Assembly: GCA_934045905.1 (NCBI GenBank)
Contig: OW203769.1
Span: 16,461,705 to 16,525,704, forward strand
Length of the DNA: 64,000 nt
Source of the DNA: Leuctra nigra
Lineage: Eukaryota > Arthropoda > Insecta > Plecoptera > Leuctridae
Direction of reading: 5' to 3'
A program made the position numbers and the translations under genes. The notes under the pieces were generated by a model, which did not search any database, had not been told where the DNA came from, and worked only from the letters and a program-made list of their open reading frames with translations. Positions 53,790 to 64,000 of the stretch are shown one piece after another (position 1 is the first letter of the stretch; the number at the start of each line of letters is the position of its first letter).

Positions 53790-54237
53790 CAAGGGCGTAT
53801 TCAGGGGGGGCCAAGGGGGTTAAGGCCCCCCGAAATCAGGGTTTCATCTAAAAAAATAAGCTCATTAAAATAATATGTGAAAACCCACGAAAAAATTGAC
53901 GGATATATCATAAACCTTCCAAAATTGTTAGAATTGAGTTAATATTCTACACACTTTCCGGGGCTAGATGCTCGCCGGACATGCACCCTGATAAGTTCAA
54001 TAAATGAACCTACCTATTCTTAAATCTCTTAGACCAATTTTTGGATATTTTTTAAATTATAATTCCCCAAAATAGCTATACACTCTGATTCAAATTGTAC
54101 CTAAACGAATGACCTTGATAAAAAATTTCGCGGGGCTATGCCCCCGAACTTGCTGTTTTCCACTGGGACCTTTCAAAATATTAGAAATGTCGGGCCCCCA
54201 ACCCCCACCCCCGAAATTTCATCCTGGAACACCCTTG
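53790..54237. mobile_element. hAT-type MITE, CAAGGGCGTAT family, intact
   Basis: Ends CAAGGGCGTATTCAGG and CCTGGAACACCCTTG, flanked by 8-bp repeats GCCACGAC at 53782-53789 and 54238-54245. It is 448 bp and non-coding, with subterminal G- and C-rich blocks. It is the uninterrupted relative of the element at 39380-41825 and shows what the empty site looked like. Confidence 0.92.
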
Positions 54238-54354
54238 GCCACGACAGCCTCGTTCCCACCTTCCGTCGTTTCATAGGAGGGGATGTGTGAAGTGTAAAAT
54301 GTCCGGCTGAACCGGGGCTCGAATCCCGAACCATTTTTCACTTAGCAAATGAAG

Positions 54355-54591
54355 AGTACAGGGAAAGAACGCTATGAGTTACATTCGGATGAAACTGAGA
54401 TAAACGAGGTTTTACGTTGACACTAAATATCTTCCATACAAATCAATATTTCAATTGCGTTTGTCAAGACTTTGTGGCAATATTTTCTAGAAACCGGGGG
54501 TATATTCTGAAAGTTCATAAAAATCACAGCAAGATTACACCTTAAACTAATTTTTTCTAAAGATGGACTCATATCGTTCTTTCCCTGTACC
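54355..54591. mobile_element. GGTACAGG MITE copy
   Basis: It begins agtacagggaaagaacgctatgag and ends atcgttctttccctgtacc. It is closely similar to 42983-43232 throughout. It follows a SINE fragment at 54240-54335. Confidence 0.7.
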
Positions 54592-54599
54592 ATTCAAAT

Positions 54600-56860
54600 C
54601 CCTTCCAATCATCCTCACTCCATACTAGAAGTTTTCCATAAATCCAGTTTTCAATATTTGATTCTATAATGCAAACGTGCTAAATTCGGTGCGTAGGAAC
54701 AAAATTTGTAATAGGGGGAGGGGGAAGGGGTTGTATAATACCTATAATATCGCATTTATTTGGTGCTGAGTTCAAGGTCAGTGCTATTTTAACATGTAGC
54801 ACGGTTCTAAGTGTAACACCGTGCCATCAAAATGTGCGATTTATTGAATTTTAAAAAGCTGTATTGCCAAAATTTAAGTTTATTTTTAACTAAGCAGACA
54901 AATATCTAGTTAAAATCTCATAGAGGATAATTCCCCCCCCCCCTGAAGCTCAGGATGTTTTGGAATGAAATACATTGAGTGGCGCGAGATTTCAAACTAC
55001 TAAGCCAGCGAGCCCGTATGTATAACTGCAAGTGTCGCCCACAGATGGCGACACCATGTACTGGTTCCTAATGTGAAGTGGGGCCGTAAATGATGACATT
55101 TCGTTTTACACTAATATATTTGCTAATATTATGTACTTAGGACACTGTCATTAGATTTTTATGATGTTTTTAATTAGAATATATGCTATACTACATTACA
55201 GTTATAATTACACCTTCCATCATCTTCAATATTCACAAAATGCATAACTTATTCATTCTCCGCTTTAAACATTGACTACATGTCACATAGAAATTGAACT
55301 CATTACAGTCTTTAAATGAGTTTTAATGAGTTTAAATGAGCAATAAGTACCTATTAATATCCTTTAGTAGTCTGTTGCACTCTCAAATACCTGGTGACAA
55401 GCTTAGTTTTAACAGCAATTTTACAGCTAAGATTTTACAATCTTTTGTAACAAATCTTGTAACAGTCTTGTACAATGTAAAATAATCCAATGATATAATA
55501 CGAACTTAAAATTAATGCGCTCATAAATAAATTTTGAAAAATATAACATAATGTGGTATGGACATCTGCTTATTTTTCGCTCATGTTATTTTTCCATTTT
55601 GTTGTAATTTCATTTTAATGAACAGACTCTTGAAGTTTCCTGCAATTGGTTCAACTGACACAATGTGACTTCGTAAATATTGGTCAATGAACTTGACAAT
55701 TTCCCCTGCAACAGTCAAGGAAATGGGTTTTAGAACAACTAGTTCCTTCAAAAGAGGGACAAATGTGTTCCCATTTGCACAAAAAACACACTAAAACCAC
55801 ATCAAGTTCGAAGTGCCAATTTAAGATGTTATGATAGATTATATGTAATAACAGAACAATAAATAAACAGTAATGTGACAATTCCATATCGCAGTCAAAA
55901 CTGCAATGTAAATAATATACTTTTATAATTGACTTTATGTTCTTTTCCCTACAAGAAAATTGAATTAATCTAGATCAAGGGTCAAATATTTAAATTATTT
56001 TAAAGTAGATTCGCTTTTTAAATCTAACATCAAGTAATGCCTCAAAGGTTTTACGTTGTACACTTTTGGAATGATGTAATAATCAAGCTCTCATTTGACT
56101 GATGCCAACAAATACAGAACAATTGAAGTATTCTCTTATACAATGCCTCATGTCCATTACAAATACAAGTCAGAAGTAATCTGTTTTTTTAGCTCAGCTC
56201 AAGAATCATTGAAATGGACTTCCGACCTTCAACCTCTGAGCTTTATTTACGAATAATATTACAAATTAGATTGTTGCATATGTCATAGTTGAGATCCTCC
56301 AGAGAGAATAAAACAAAAAGACATAAAATTACTCTTTCAGCCACTTCTCGATCAAAAGATGTATCTTCAAGCCGCCCTACGGAGATATAATTTACTTGCG
56401 ATAAGCTTCACTTTGCACTGCTTTTCCATCACCAAGTGGATACTGCAAATGGACATCTGCCCTCTTGAAAATCTTGTCCCAACTCAATCCCCCCTCCCCC
56501 TGGTCCCGGGGGAGCGGAGTGAAGTGAGAAGCGACATCATAACCTCATCTTGCGCACTCTATTTCTGACCTCCAGCGACAAGCGACGTTCAGAGATGATT
56601 TCACAGACTATCTGAACCTAACAAGATCATCTTGGCAGGATCACGGCTCCATATTACAACGCGAGAAGACGGACGGACTCTTTTTTTAGTGAGACGGAGA
56701 AGAAAAGTTGATTTTGTGATGTGAGGGAGGGTTGAATTCGTATCTAGTTTCGCTTTGACGCGATGAAGCGAGTTTTCAGTTCCTTTATTCTACTAGAATA
56801 AGGTTTACTCTACTTGAATGACACTTTATACCACATATTCTATGCGCCACTGAGCAGGGT
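54600..56860. other. Intergenic, no feature
   Basis: AT-rich, no exon-like block. A repeat piece at 56190-56245 and a GC-richer tract at 56480-56680 without splice sites. Confidence 0.5.
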
Positions 56861-56869
56861 TAATTCAGA

Positions 56870-56945
56870 CTCTTTCTGGTGGAACCCTCCCAGCATTTGT
56901 CTCGGGACTCGAACCCGGGTCCCACGAATGTCCAGTTTGTTCAGT
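56870..56945 (-). mobile_element. tRNA-SINE head fragment
   Basis: The reverse strand reads GGGACCCGGGTTCGAGTCCC (B-box region), then ACAAATGCTGGGAGGGTTCC, a variant of the main SINE family's gcaaatgctgggaaggtacc. Confidence 0.55.
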
Positions 56946-56946
56946 T

Positions 56947-57316
56947 CACTGGCGTATAACTTCGATTTTGCGGGGGGCCCGGGTCTAGGGGGGGGGGGGG
57001 GGGCGATAATTTGTGTCGATTGAATACCAAGGGGAAAAATATCAGTAATAGATAGTAGTGTAAATGGTAGTATATTAAAGAATTTAGATGATCAACTCGA
57101 CCAAAATATGTGTTTAAATCGAGTTAAAATGTACTAAATTTTATTGTGAAATTCAAATATTTCAGGGCCAGCGTGTTATAAGGGCTCTTCCCCCTCATAC
57201 CCTCATAATAATGTGAAAATTGTCCTAAAGTATTTAAAAATACACACAAACGGTGTAAATATTTTCAAACATTTTTACGGTATATGCGTACTCCTCAGTT
57301 CCCTATACGCCACTAT
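56947..57316. mobile_element. CACTGGCGTA-ended element
   Basis: Starts cactggcgtataacttcg and ends tatacgccacta, inverted to each other. A G-run (16 bases) is near the left end. Related copies at 30951-31348 (ending attacgccactg) and about 6860-7400 share the track ttaaa.tcactaaatt.tatagtgaaatt. Confidence 0.6.
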
Positions 57317-57319
57317 AGA

Positions 57320-58300
57320 ACGAACCCGCTTGAGAAAATAACTTTCGAATAATTCCAATTTATTTCATCTAAAAATCGCGACTTTTAAAAACAAGTCGAC
57401 TTCAGTTCATTTCGTTCTATTTTCGATTTCTCTCTTCAAACATAACGTTTCCCTCTTTAAATCATTTTATTACACATCGAGAGAATCTGGAACGCTGACA
57501 AAATTATACCAACATTTCAGATCAGAACGAATTTTTCTTTTACTTCTTCGGAATACTTTAACCCGAGAAAACTCAAGATATTTGAATACCAACTCAATAT
57601 TTCAACATTATGATCTGAATATTCTTTTTTAACTACTAAACTTCGAGCTCACGACGACCAGAATACTGTTTTCTCCGCTCCATATTGGATTATGCGTTAT
57701 TTCTTCCCCTTTTATTTTTATCACTTCCAATGAAGACCGGATAAAAAAAACTCTTGAAAATATTCCGGGAATAATAAAAATCTTTGTGTGATGTAATCGC
57801 ATAATCACCCTTCCCCCCCCCCCCCCCCCCCCCTAACACCCCTCACCCGCCGCGTTTTATTGTCAAGGGGGTGGGGTAATAATCAGGGCAGGGAAATATG
57901 GGTCGTGGGGGGGGGGGGGGGATTGGGGTGATAAAACTACACTTAGTTAGATTTAAAGCTGACACAGCAATCGTCTGGATTGCCCCCCCCCCTCCCCCCA
58001 CCCACAGCAGGAAGTTTTGTCGTTCATATTGCTATATATTCTGTTATTGCGAAGTCTTGCAATAAACCGATTCGATGAGAAAGGAGATTATACACGATGC
58101 GTTTTGTCGTGAGATGAAACTTTGGAACGAAGATTTTGGTTATTTAATTATTTACAGTTTACCAATTCCCGTTTTTCATAGACTAACGTTTTGAATCAAG
58201 ACTCAAAATCAAGACATAATTGAAACACATTAACAGGATAGAAGTAAACAAATTATTTAATATAATAAATTAAAGAAAGATGTGAAAACATTCTGTAAAT
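57320..58300. other. Intergenic with mirrored C and G tracts
   Basis: A 21-base C run (57813-57833), ccctcacccgccgcg, then a G run of about 15 (57907-57921) and a further C-rich block at 57984-58003 lie within 190 bp. No coding signal. Confidence 0.55.
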
Positions 58301-58305
58301 TAGTT

Positions 58306-58436
58306 ATAAAATACAATTATTTGAACCGAAACACTGCAGGTATTGTCAAGTATAAAATAAAATATTGAGGACTATTTTTATTTTATTTTATACTTGACAA
58401 TACCAGTGTTTCGGTCCAAATATTTGTATTTTATTA
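58306..58436. repeat. Hairpin-forming repeat, arms about 57 bp
   Basis: ataaaatacaa.tatttg.accgaaacact and tattgtcaagtataaaataaaa pair with their complements at 58378-58436. The loop is about 15 bp. It could be a small MITE or give a structured RNA. Confidence 0.8.
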
Positions 58437-59630
58437 CTAGTTGATTCCTGGTATAATATCTTCTTCTTTCTTTTATTCTGTAAATTGTTATAATAAGAGT
58501 TACAAGCAATTTTTAAAAAATTAGCGTTATAGCATTATAGTATTGATTCAAAAATCAATCCGTGCTATTCCAGGCTTTAATATAAAAATAATAAAAAATA
58601 CATTTGACTAAAAAACTGAAAATCCGTTCTTTGTCGCGCTTACAATTGTTTTCGTACTACAAAATATAAAAATCAGAATCATAAACGTCAAAAGTTAAAT
58701 CGGCCTACCAATGGAATCAATGTATGCGTGAATGTCGGCTTGATCGGAGGAACGAGCGCGAACAGGAGGAGAATGTGTTGGAATGACACGCTCGCTTGGT
58801 GCTCGTGTGTAACTGGCTTTCCGCTTAGTTAAACGACAGCGACTTCATTTGTCTCAGATAATGAGAGGATTCCCCAGATGATTCAACTCTGCATTGCATT
58901 GGAAAGATGCAAAACACAATAAGCAAGTCTTCGTATTGCACGGGAATCAAGATGGGTATGAAAGTTGATGCTCTAGCCTAGTGCATTAAGAAAGTGTAAG
59001 TGTGTTTATAGACATTTTCAAGTTAAGATTTATTGAGAAAGCTCTTGAATTGACCGATTTGATTGAATTGTCAAATCGGATTAATATAATCGGTCCTAAA
59101 TATTCGGACCGGACAATCAAATCACTTTTCAACGAATCAGAGGATTTTGCTTAATTTAATTATATTTAACGCTTCTTATAAAGAAATTAATGCGACAGAC
59201 GTGAAGCATGAAAAGAACCATTCGAGATAATCAACGATTTTTAATGATTTCTGTCTCAGAATATTCAAAATGTTTAATTCAACTGATACTTCACATATTT
59301 AAACATCGAGCATCGGCAACTTATTGAAATTAGAATCGTTATTAAAATTAAATTACACAATAGAATAATTACAAAAACGTTTGCTAACTCCATTGATTTT
59401 TCAATGCTTTTTCCAAGTAACAAAAATACGTTATATTTTACAAAAATCTGAATAAAAGCAATGGTAAAATTAAACACTTTAAATAATTTTTAAGAAGAGA
59501 ACTTGAATATTTTCCATTTAAATATTTTTTTATCTGATTAAAAATAATATTTCGTCAAAATCTCAATTCGTCGTAAAATTGCGTCTCAATACTTGTATCT
59601 TATCTCTGTTAGTGAGTTTCTGCTGTCAGC

Positions 59631-59766
59631 TCGTGCTCCTGGAGTCGAGCGAAGACCTTCTGGTCAGCGAGGTCACAAGGTCAACAGGTGTGTCACGTGA
59701 CTGTGGTCCACGAGGCGCGGAGGGGTCATCGACCTCAGCCACCCAGGATTCTGTGCTCCTCTGTTA
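59631..59766 (+). CDS. Candidate orphan exon
   Basis: GC-rich block between an acceptor (tttctgctgtcag) and a donor (GTTAG|GTATGT). Open frames include SCSWSRAKTFWS and LVLLESSEDLLVSEVTRSTG, the latter preceded by a hydrophobic LSLLVSFCCQ. No domain recognised. Confidence 0.3.
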
Positions 59767-60485
59767 GGTATGTATAATAATCTCATGAGATGGTTTACAA
59801 ATATTTACTTCTGCGAAGGAGCTGAACAACACCGGCATTCACAATTCAAGCAAGAAAAAAATCGGAAGAAATAAAATATCCTGCGGAAGTGGGGGGAGGG
59901 GAATCAGAAGTTATGCCACTCTGCTCTCAATGTTAGCTGGATCTCCGGTATTTTCAGCGGGTCTAACAGTTCCCCAGATAGAGTTTTACATTTTGCAAAC
60001 AAAACTCCAACAAAATATGAAATTTAAAAAATACCTTCCCTGGTTGGTTGTAAGTGAAAATGAACCGTTTTACCAGTCAGCTTTAAATTTTGCATAGTTA
60101 TTGCATAGATTGCATATTATAGTTTGCATACTAAAATTTAAATCTTTCAAAACCTGTCTAACAAGTAAGTCCATATCAAACAAGGTTTTGAACGAGGAAA
60201 TGTAGTCGGGAATATTCAAATCTGACAGCGGATTTGAATACACATTTTACAAAATGGATTTGAATTTACAAAATTTGTAAATTTTCATTGGTCAGAAATT
60301 GAAATTGTCAAATTTGAACTGTATAGAGTGATGAACTTTATAGGTACATTATGGAATCAAACTGCAGAATACAATTTTTCGAAAGCCGAGCCCCAGAGAT
60401 AATTTCGTAGTAATAAATAGTAAGTAAAGTATACTCTCTTGACCGATTTTAATTTTTGATGAATTCCATTGGAGTTCTCTATTAC

Positions 60486-61113
60486 TAGAAAAACGCTCAG
60501 TGTAACGCGTTGATGAGCGAGCACAGACACGTGCAACAACCCCAGCCAAACACGAAAAACAATACGACACGACACGATTTTCTTTGCAACTTTCTAATTT
60601 CCATACACTCATGGTTCTGGAAACTGAATAACAGATCCATTGTGTCGTGACTTACGTACATTTTCCAGAAATCTCTTTTGACATCTTACTAAACTCTTAA
60701 AATTGCAATAAGTCTGTAAATACTTGACGGATTTGGTTTAAAATGAACGTTGGTCTTGATCACAATTCCGGATTTTCGACAAATCGGAAGATTTTTTTAA
60801 AACATTTTAACCAATTGTAGGATTTGGCTGAAACTTTGTAAGATTTGAGACATGTTGGTTGTTATGACCTGGCAAAATTTCAAATTGATCGGGCCTAATA
60901 TTTGGAAGATATTTCTTTAAAATTCTGAACCAATCAACGAATTTCATAGGGTCTGCAACGCCCAGAGATGGTCCGTACTGTGGTCCGTACATGTGTGCAA
61001 AATTTGAGATCGATCGAAGGAAAATGTGACCTGTAATCGTCAGTAAAAGAAAAAAATACCAAAAAACATAGGTCCGTGCCAAAAGAGTTCAAATGGGTCG
61101 CTCGCTCAATAAT
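60486..61113 (+). mobile_element. GAGCGAGC/GCTCGCTC element copy
   Basis: Starts agaaaaacgctcagtgtaac, then gcgttgatgagcgagc; ends gggtcgctcgctcaataat. About 628 bp. It contains the gtgcaaaatttgagatcgat marker and a short A-rich tract near the end. Confidence 0.7.
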
Positions 61114-61114
61114 T

Positions 61115-62100
61115 GTGGTTTTCATGTAAAAAGAGGTCCTACATAATTCCCCTGCGATTCTATAACTATTTCCGAATGCTGGCGGAATAGCAATCTGTAT
61201 AAAGCTCATGGCAAAATCTCATTGCTAACGCTTTGCAGTTATAGAATCCCTACCCAGATTACAATGTGTGCACAGAATTGTCAGAAGATCACCGGCATAT
61301 TTAGAAGCTGAACACGACATTCCATTTGAGCAGCACTGTAACGTTAAGTGTTGGGTAATAATTTCCTAGATGCATTCTCTATGAGATGACCACTTGGTCT
61401 AAAAATACCTTCAGTCTGTCTAGGATCTTGTAAGAAGCAGCGTCATTCGGTGTCAAGGAAACCGAAGCATGAAGATTTGGGATCCATTTCTGATTGTACG
61501 TGTCATTTTCTCCGAGGATTTCAATCATAATTAGTGTTATTTTCTTCTGATTGCTAGAAGATATTTGATAAATTCAGTTTCTGCATTTGCCAGTTGGATT
61601 AAAAGATTACCTACACAGTGAGCACACAATAAAATTTATCTTTTCGTGTTTGCTTTGTTTTTTTCTTTAATATTGAGAGGAGGTCCCTATTGCAAAATAA
61701 ATCACAAAACACAATAAATCTAGTCGCAACATTGCCAAATCGGCCACAAACTGCCAAAACCTACCACTTTCCACACACCGTCGCGATAATAGCTTGTGTG
61801 GCAGTTTGCGTCAGGTTTTGGCAGGGTAAACAAACAGACCTTTAGAGTCAAGTGAAAACATAATTTGAAATTACTTAGTGAAAAATTAAGAATTAAGAGC
61901 TTTGTTGGAATACAAATATCTGTCAATGTACCGAAACTTAACCGTGATTACATAGATAGTATACCTATGCACATTAAAACATGTGTGTTTTTACGTATGA
62001 TGACTTTTGGAATCTAATTTCCTCTGCGTAACACATTGAAAGCAAGCCATTTTCATTCATAGTGAAAACAAAACCCTATATTAGGCGTGATCTATAGATG
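61115..62100. other. Intergenic, no feature
   Basis: AT-rich sequence with an imperfect short inverted motif (ccaaaacctacc / caggttttgg near 61755-61822). No gene or known repeat seen. Confidence 0.45.
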
Positions 62101-62104
62101 CGGC

Positions 62105-62633
62105 ATATTTGAAAGCGCGAGCGAATCTGTCGCTTGTCGCAGGCCCTTTTTTGGATACGATTGGAGACGAAATAGGTAGACGTAATGATTTGAAATTTTA
62201 ATCATGATTAGATAAAAGACAAACTTAGGGTTATATTTTTTATGTTTTGTTTCGTTAATTGGTAATAATTAGTTGAATTTTGGTGAAAAATGGTATACCT
62301 ATTTTCTTGTCTCAATGGGTGCCGTATGAAATTTAATTTAAAAAATGCGCCAAGTGATAACCCTAATTTTTGTATTTTATCTAATCATGATTAATATTTG
62401 AGATCAGGGTTAACGGGTTTGGTCTCCAATCGTATCGGAAATTTCATAGTTTTGCGCATTTGTTGAATAACCGGCGCCTTATTAACAAGGCACGAAGCAA
62501 AAATTAAAAAGTGCTACTAATATACAACAATCAGACTGATCATGTGAACATCCTATTAAAGTTACACCCACTTATGAAACAATTTTTCTCTCTCAATTTG
62601 CTAAAACGGTTGAGCGCTTTCACCACTTTAATT
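62105..62633. mobile_element. Second copy of the TTAAGGTG MITE family
   Basis: It matches 48051-48586 through most of its length (tttttggatacgattggagacgaaa, accggcgccttattaacaag, tacaacaatcagactgatca) and ends caccactttaa. The left tip is diverged. Confidence 0.7.
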
Positions 62634-62794
62634 TGACCACTTCAGTTAAAAATGTCAACTGATGTGCATAAAGGAACAAAACGCTACTATTACACATTCA
62701 TAGATAATATACCAATAAGTCTGTGCAAATACCATCTGCAAGTACCATTTGTGTTTGTGTGCAAAATTTCAAACCGATATGTTGCAATGAAACT

Positions 62795-62860
62795 AACCCC
62801 AGCTGGGATCGAACCGGGGTCTCCTCATCAATTACAAAGAGCATATATAATCCACACCTG
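62795..62860 (-). other. Isolated tRNA B-box-like sequence
   Basis: The reverse strand contains GACCCCGGTTCGATCCCAGC, a tRNA T-arm-like stem and pol III B-box. A convincing cloverleaf or A-box was not found, so this is a SINE or tRNA relic. Confidence 0.4.
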
Positions 62861-63412
62861 TGCTTTACACGTTGCCCTCGGCTATGTACACAACTGTACA
62901 ACACTTCACACGTTGCCCCTGGCTATGTACACAACTGTACAACAAACGGCACCGGCCGGCCACTCGAATTGCGACGGAGAGTTGCAAAAAACGTGAGGTT
63001 TCGTCGCGTGTAGCAAGTCCCATGGAACTAATTATAATGGAGAGTCAGTCCATTGTTGGGACTGTAATTTAGAAAAACACGTATTACACTGTCTGTTTTG
63101 TGACACATATGCACCATAGTCGTGTATCGGGGGCCACGGATATTTTTGAAATTTGACCGAATTTCCAAGCATCTTGGTGACTTTTGAAAATTGAATGGAT
63201 TCAAGTTCAATCTGAATTAAATGGAAAATAACATAAAAAACATGTGTTTGCTTCCGAATAGAACAATAGTTTGTAATAATGAACCTATAATCATAAAGTG
63301 GTGGTAAGTGGCAGGTATTGATGAATTTCATGGGGAGGAGGAAAACAAAACATACGTTGCTTTTTTTCTATATCTTCCATTTTTAGGTATCTGAGGAATC
63401 AGCCCCCCCCCC

Positions 63413-63615
63413 CCATGGTCTTTAACGTCGCACTATTCTGCAACTAGACTAATTGTGATGGATGAATGATTATGATGATGAGGAATTGGTAAGGATGGAC
63501 GGTGGGAAGGAGGCGGTCGTGGCCCATTAGTAGGGAACCTTCCCATAATTTGCTCTCGACTGAGGGAAGCCACGAATAACTTCAGTCAGGAAAGACTGTC
63601 GCTGGAATCGATCTA
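63413..63615 (-). mobile_element. tRNA-SINE copy, head damaged
   Basis: The body and tail match the copies at 3459 and 52011 (cgtcgcactattctgc, gatgatgaggaattggtaagg, cccattagtagggaacc, ctcgactgaggg). The B-box end is decayed (gctggaatcgatc) and the A-box is not found. Confidence 0.75.
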
Positions 63616-63723
63616 GTGTAACACAACCTTAGCTTCTGAAGATGGCATGGCCTTTAATTGACAGTTGCGATTACTTTGGGTGTTTTTTTGAGGTTATTTG
63701 TACTCGGCTTTGTCAAGTGCGTC

Positions 63724-63733
63724 TATATATATA
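63724..63733 (+). promoter_or_regulatory. TATA box of a gene leaving the window
   Basis: tctatatatataag lies 44 bases before an ATG that opens a short exon. A tcagag initiator-like sequence lies at 63759-63764, about 30 bases after the TATA start. The spacing suits an arthropod core promoter. Confidence 0.5.
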
Positions 63734-63767
63734 AGAGAGGTGCGCGGACGAAAGAATGTCAGAGAGA

Positions 63768-63782
63768 ATGAAGACATATCTG
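63768..63782 (+). CDS. Candidate first coding exon (MKTYL...), continues beyond window
   Basis: ATGAAGACATATCTG is followed directly by a strong donor GTGAGT. It encodes only MKTYL, the kind of short exon that starts a signal peptide. An in-frame upstream ATG at 63756 would add MSER. The rest of the gene is not in the window, so the product is unknown. Confidence 0.45.
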
Positions 63783-64000
63783 GTGAGTGATGCAGAGGTG
63801 TCAGGGAAATAACGAGCAAAGTCCATTCAATATTATTAAAAATATAAGACTATCATAAATTTATCGATGTATTTCGATTAATTATCATCAAGATTGATTA
63901 CAATGAAATCAATTTATGAAAATTCAATTTTAGTTTAACATTTTTGGAAGTGCGGAGTACGAATTATTTTCTCGAAACTTGGATATTGATCGATATTTCT

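Noticed and set aside
53542..53814. Reverse-strand ORF of 90 codons in GC-rich sequence
   Set aside because: No recognised motif, no clear splice sites, and it runs into the hAT MITE at 53790.

Overview
This is a eukaryotic, animal and almost certainly arthropod (probably insect) nuclear genomic window. It is AT-rich and intron-rich. It carries CR1-like and R4/Dong-like non-LTR retrotransposons, tRNA- and 5S-derived SINEs, many short inverted-repeat DNA transposons, and genes for a secreted trypsin-like protease and an Ig-fold protein split into small exons. I cannot name the species. The tRNA-SINE body resembles ones I associate with hemipterans and polyneopterans, but that is only an impression.

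Layout. (1) 1-8600 holds no gene I can support. It contains mobile-element remains: a foldback at 1319-1668, a 1.28 kb element with 101-bp terminal inverted repeats (1936-3214) apparently inserted in a hAT MITE, a tRNA-SINE (3459-3732), and a complete hAT MITE with an 8-bp target duplication (7627-8061). (2) 9921-26262 (+) is a protease gene. Its eight phase-consistent exons encode two thrombospondin type-1 domains, a basic linker, an R|IIGG activation site and a full trypsin domain. A structurally intact CR1-like retrotransposon (about 17.4-21.87 kb, two ORFs) sits in one intron. (3) 26.3-30.6 kb is largely featureless. (4) 30769-36190 (+) is a second complete gene: signal peptide, three Ig-like exons all bounded by phase-1 introns, and a short Lys/Thr-rich tail. 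(5) 36.2-63.7 kb is mostly transposable elements. It includes a hAT MITE split by a nested R4/Dong-like retrotransposon, a hAT MITE made of ATCGAT-rich inverted arms, foldbacks, a tRNA-like sequence and a degenerate THAP-like fragment. (6) 63724-63782 looks like a TATA box and short first exon of a gene that continues beyond the window.

Main finding. Exon edges in both genes have been tandemly amplified. Six of the 13 exons carry a local array whose unit contains one splice site, a short piece of intron (about 6-35 nt) and about 60-140 nt of exon: 93 bp x8, 149 bp x2, 161 bp x3 and 139 bp x14 in the protease gene; 106 bp x7 and 146 bp x2 in the Ig gene. Four arrays multiply acceptors and two multiply donors. 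Every array leaves one complete exon that keeps the reading frame, and using a wrong copy generally frameshifts or truncates the product. Either this genome undergoes a splice-junction duplication process, or the assembly has expanded junctions artificially. Both deserve checking.
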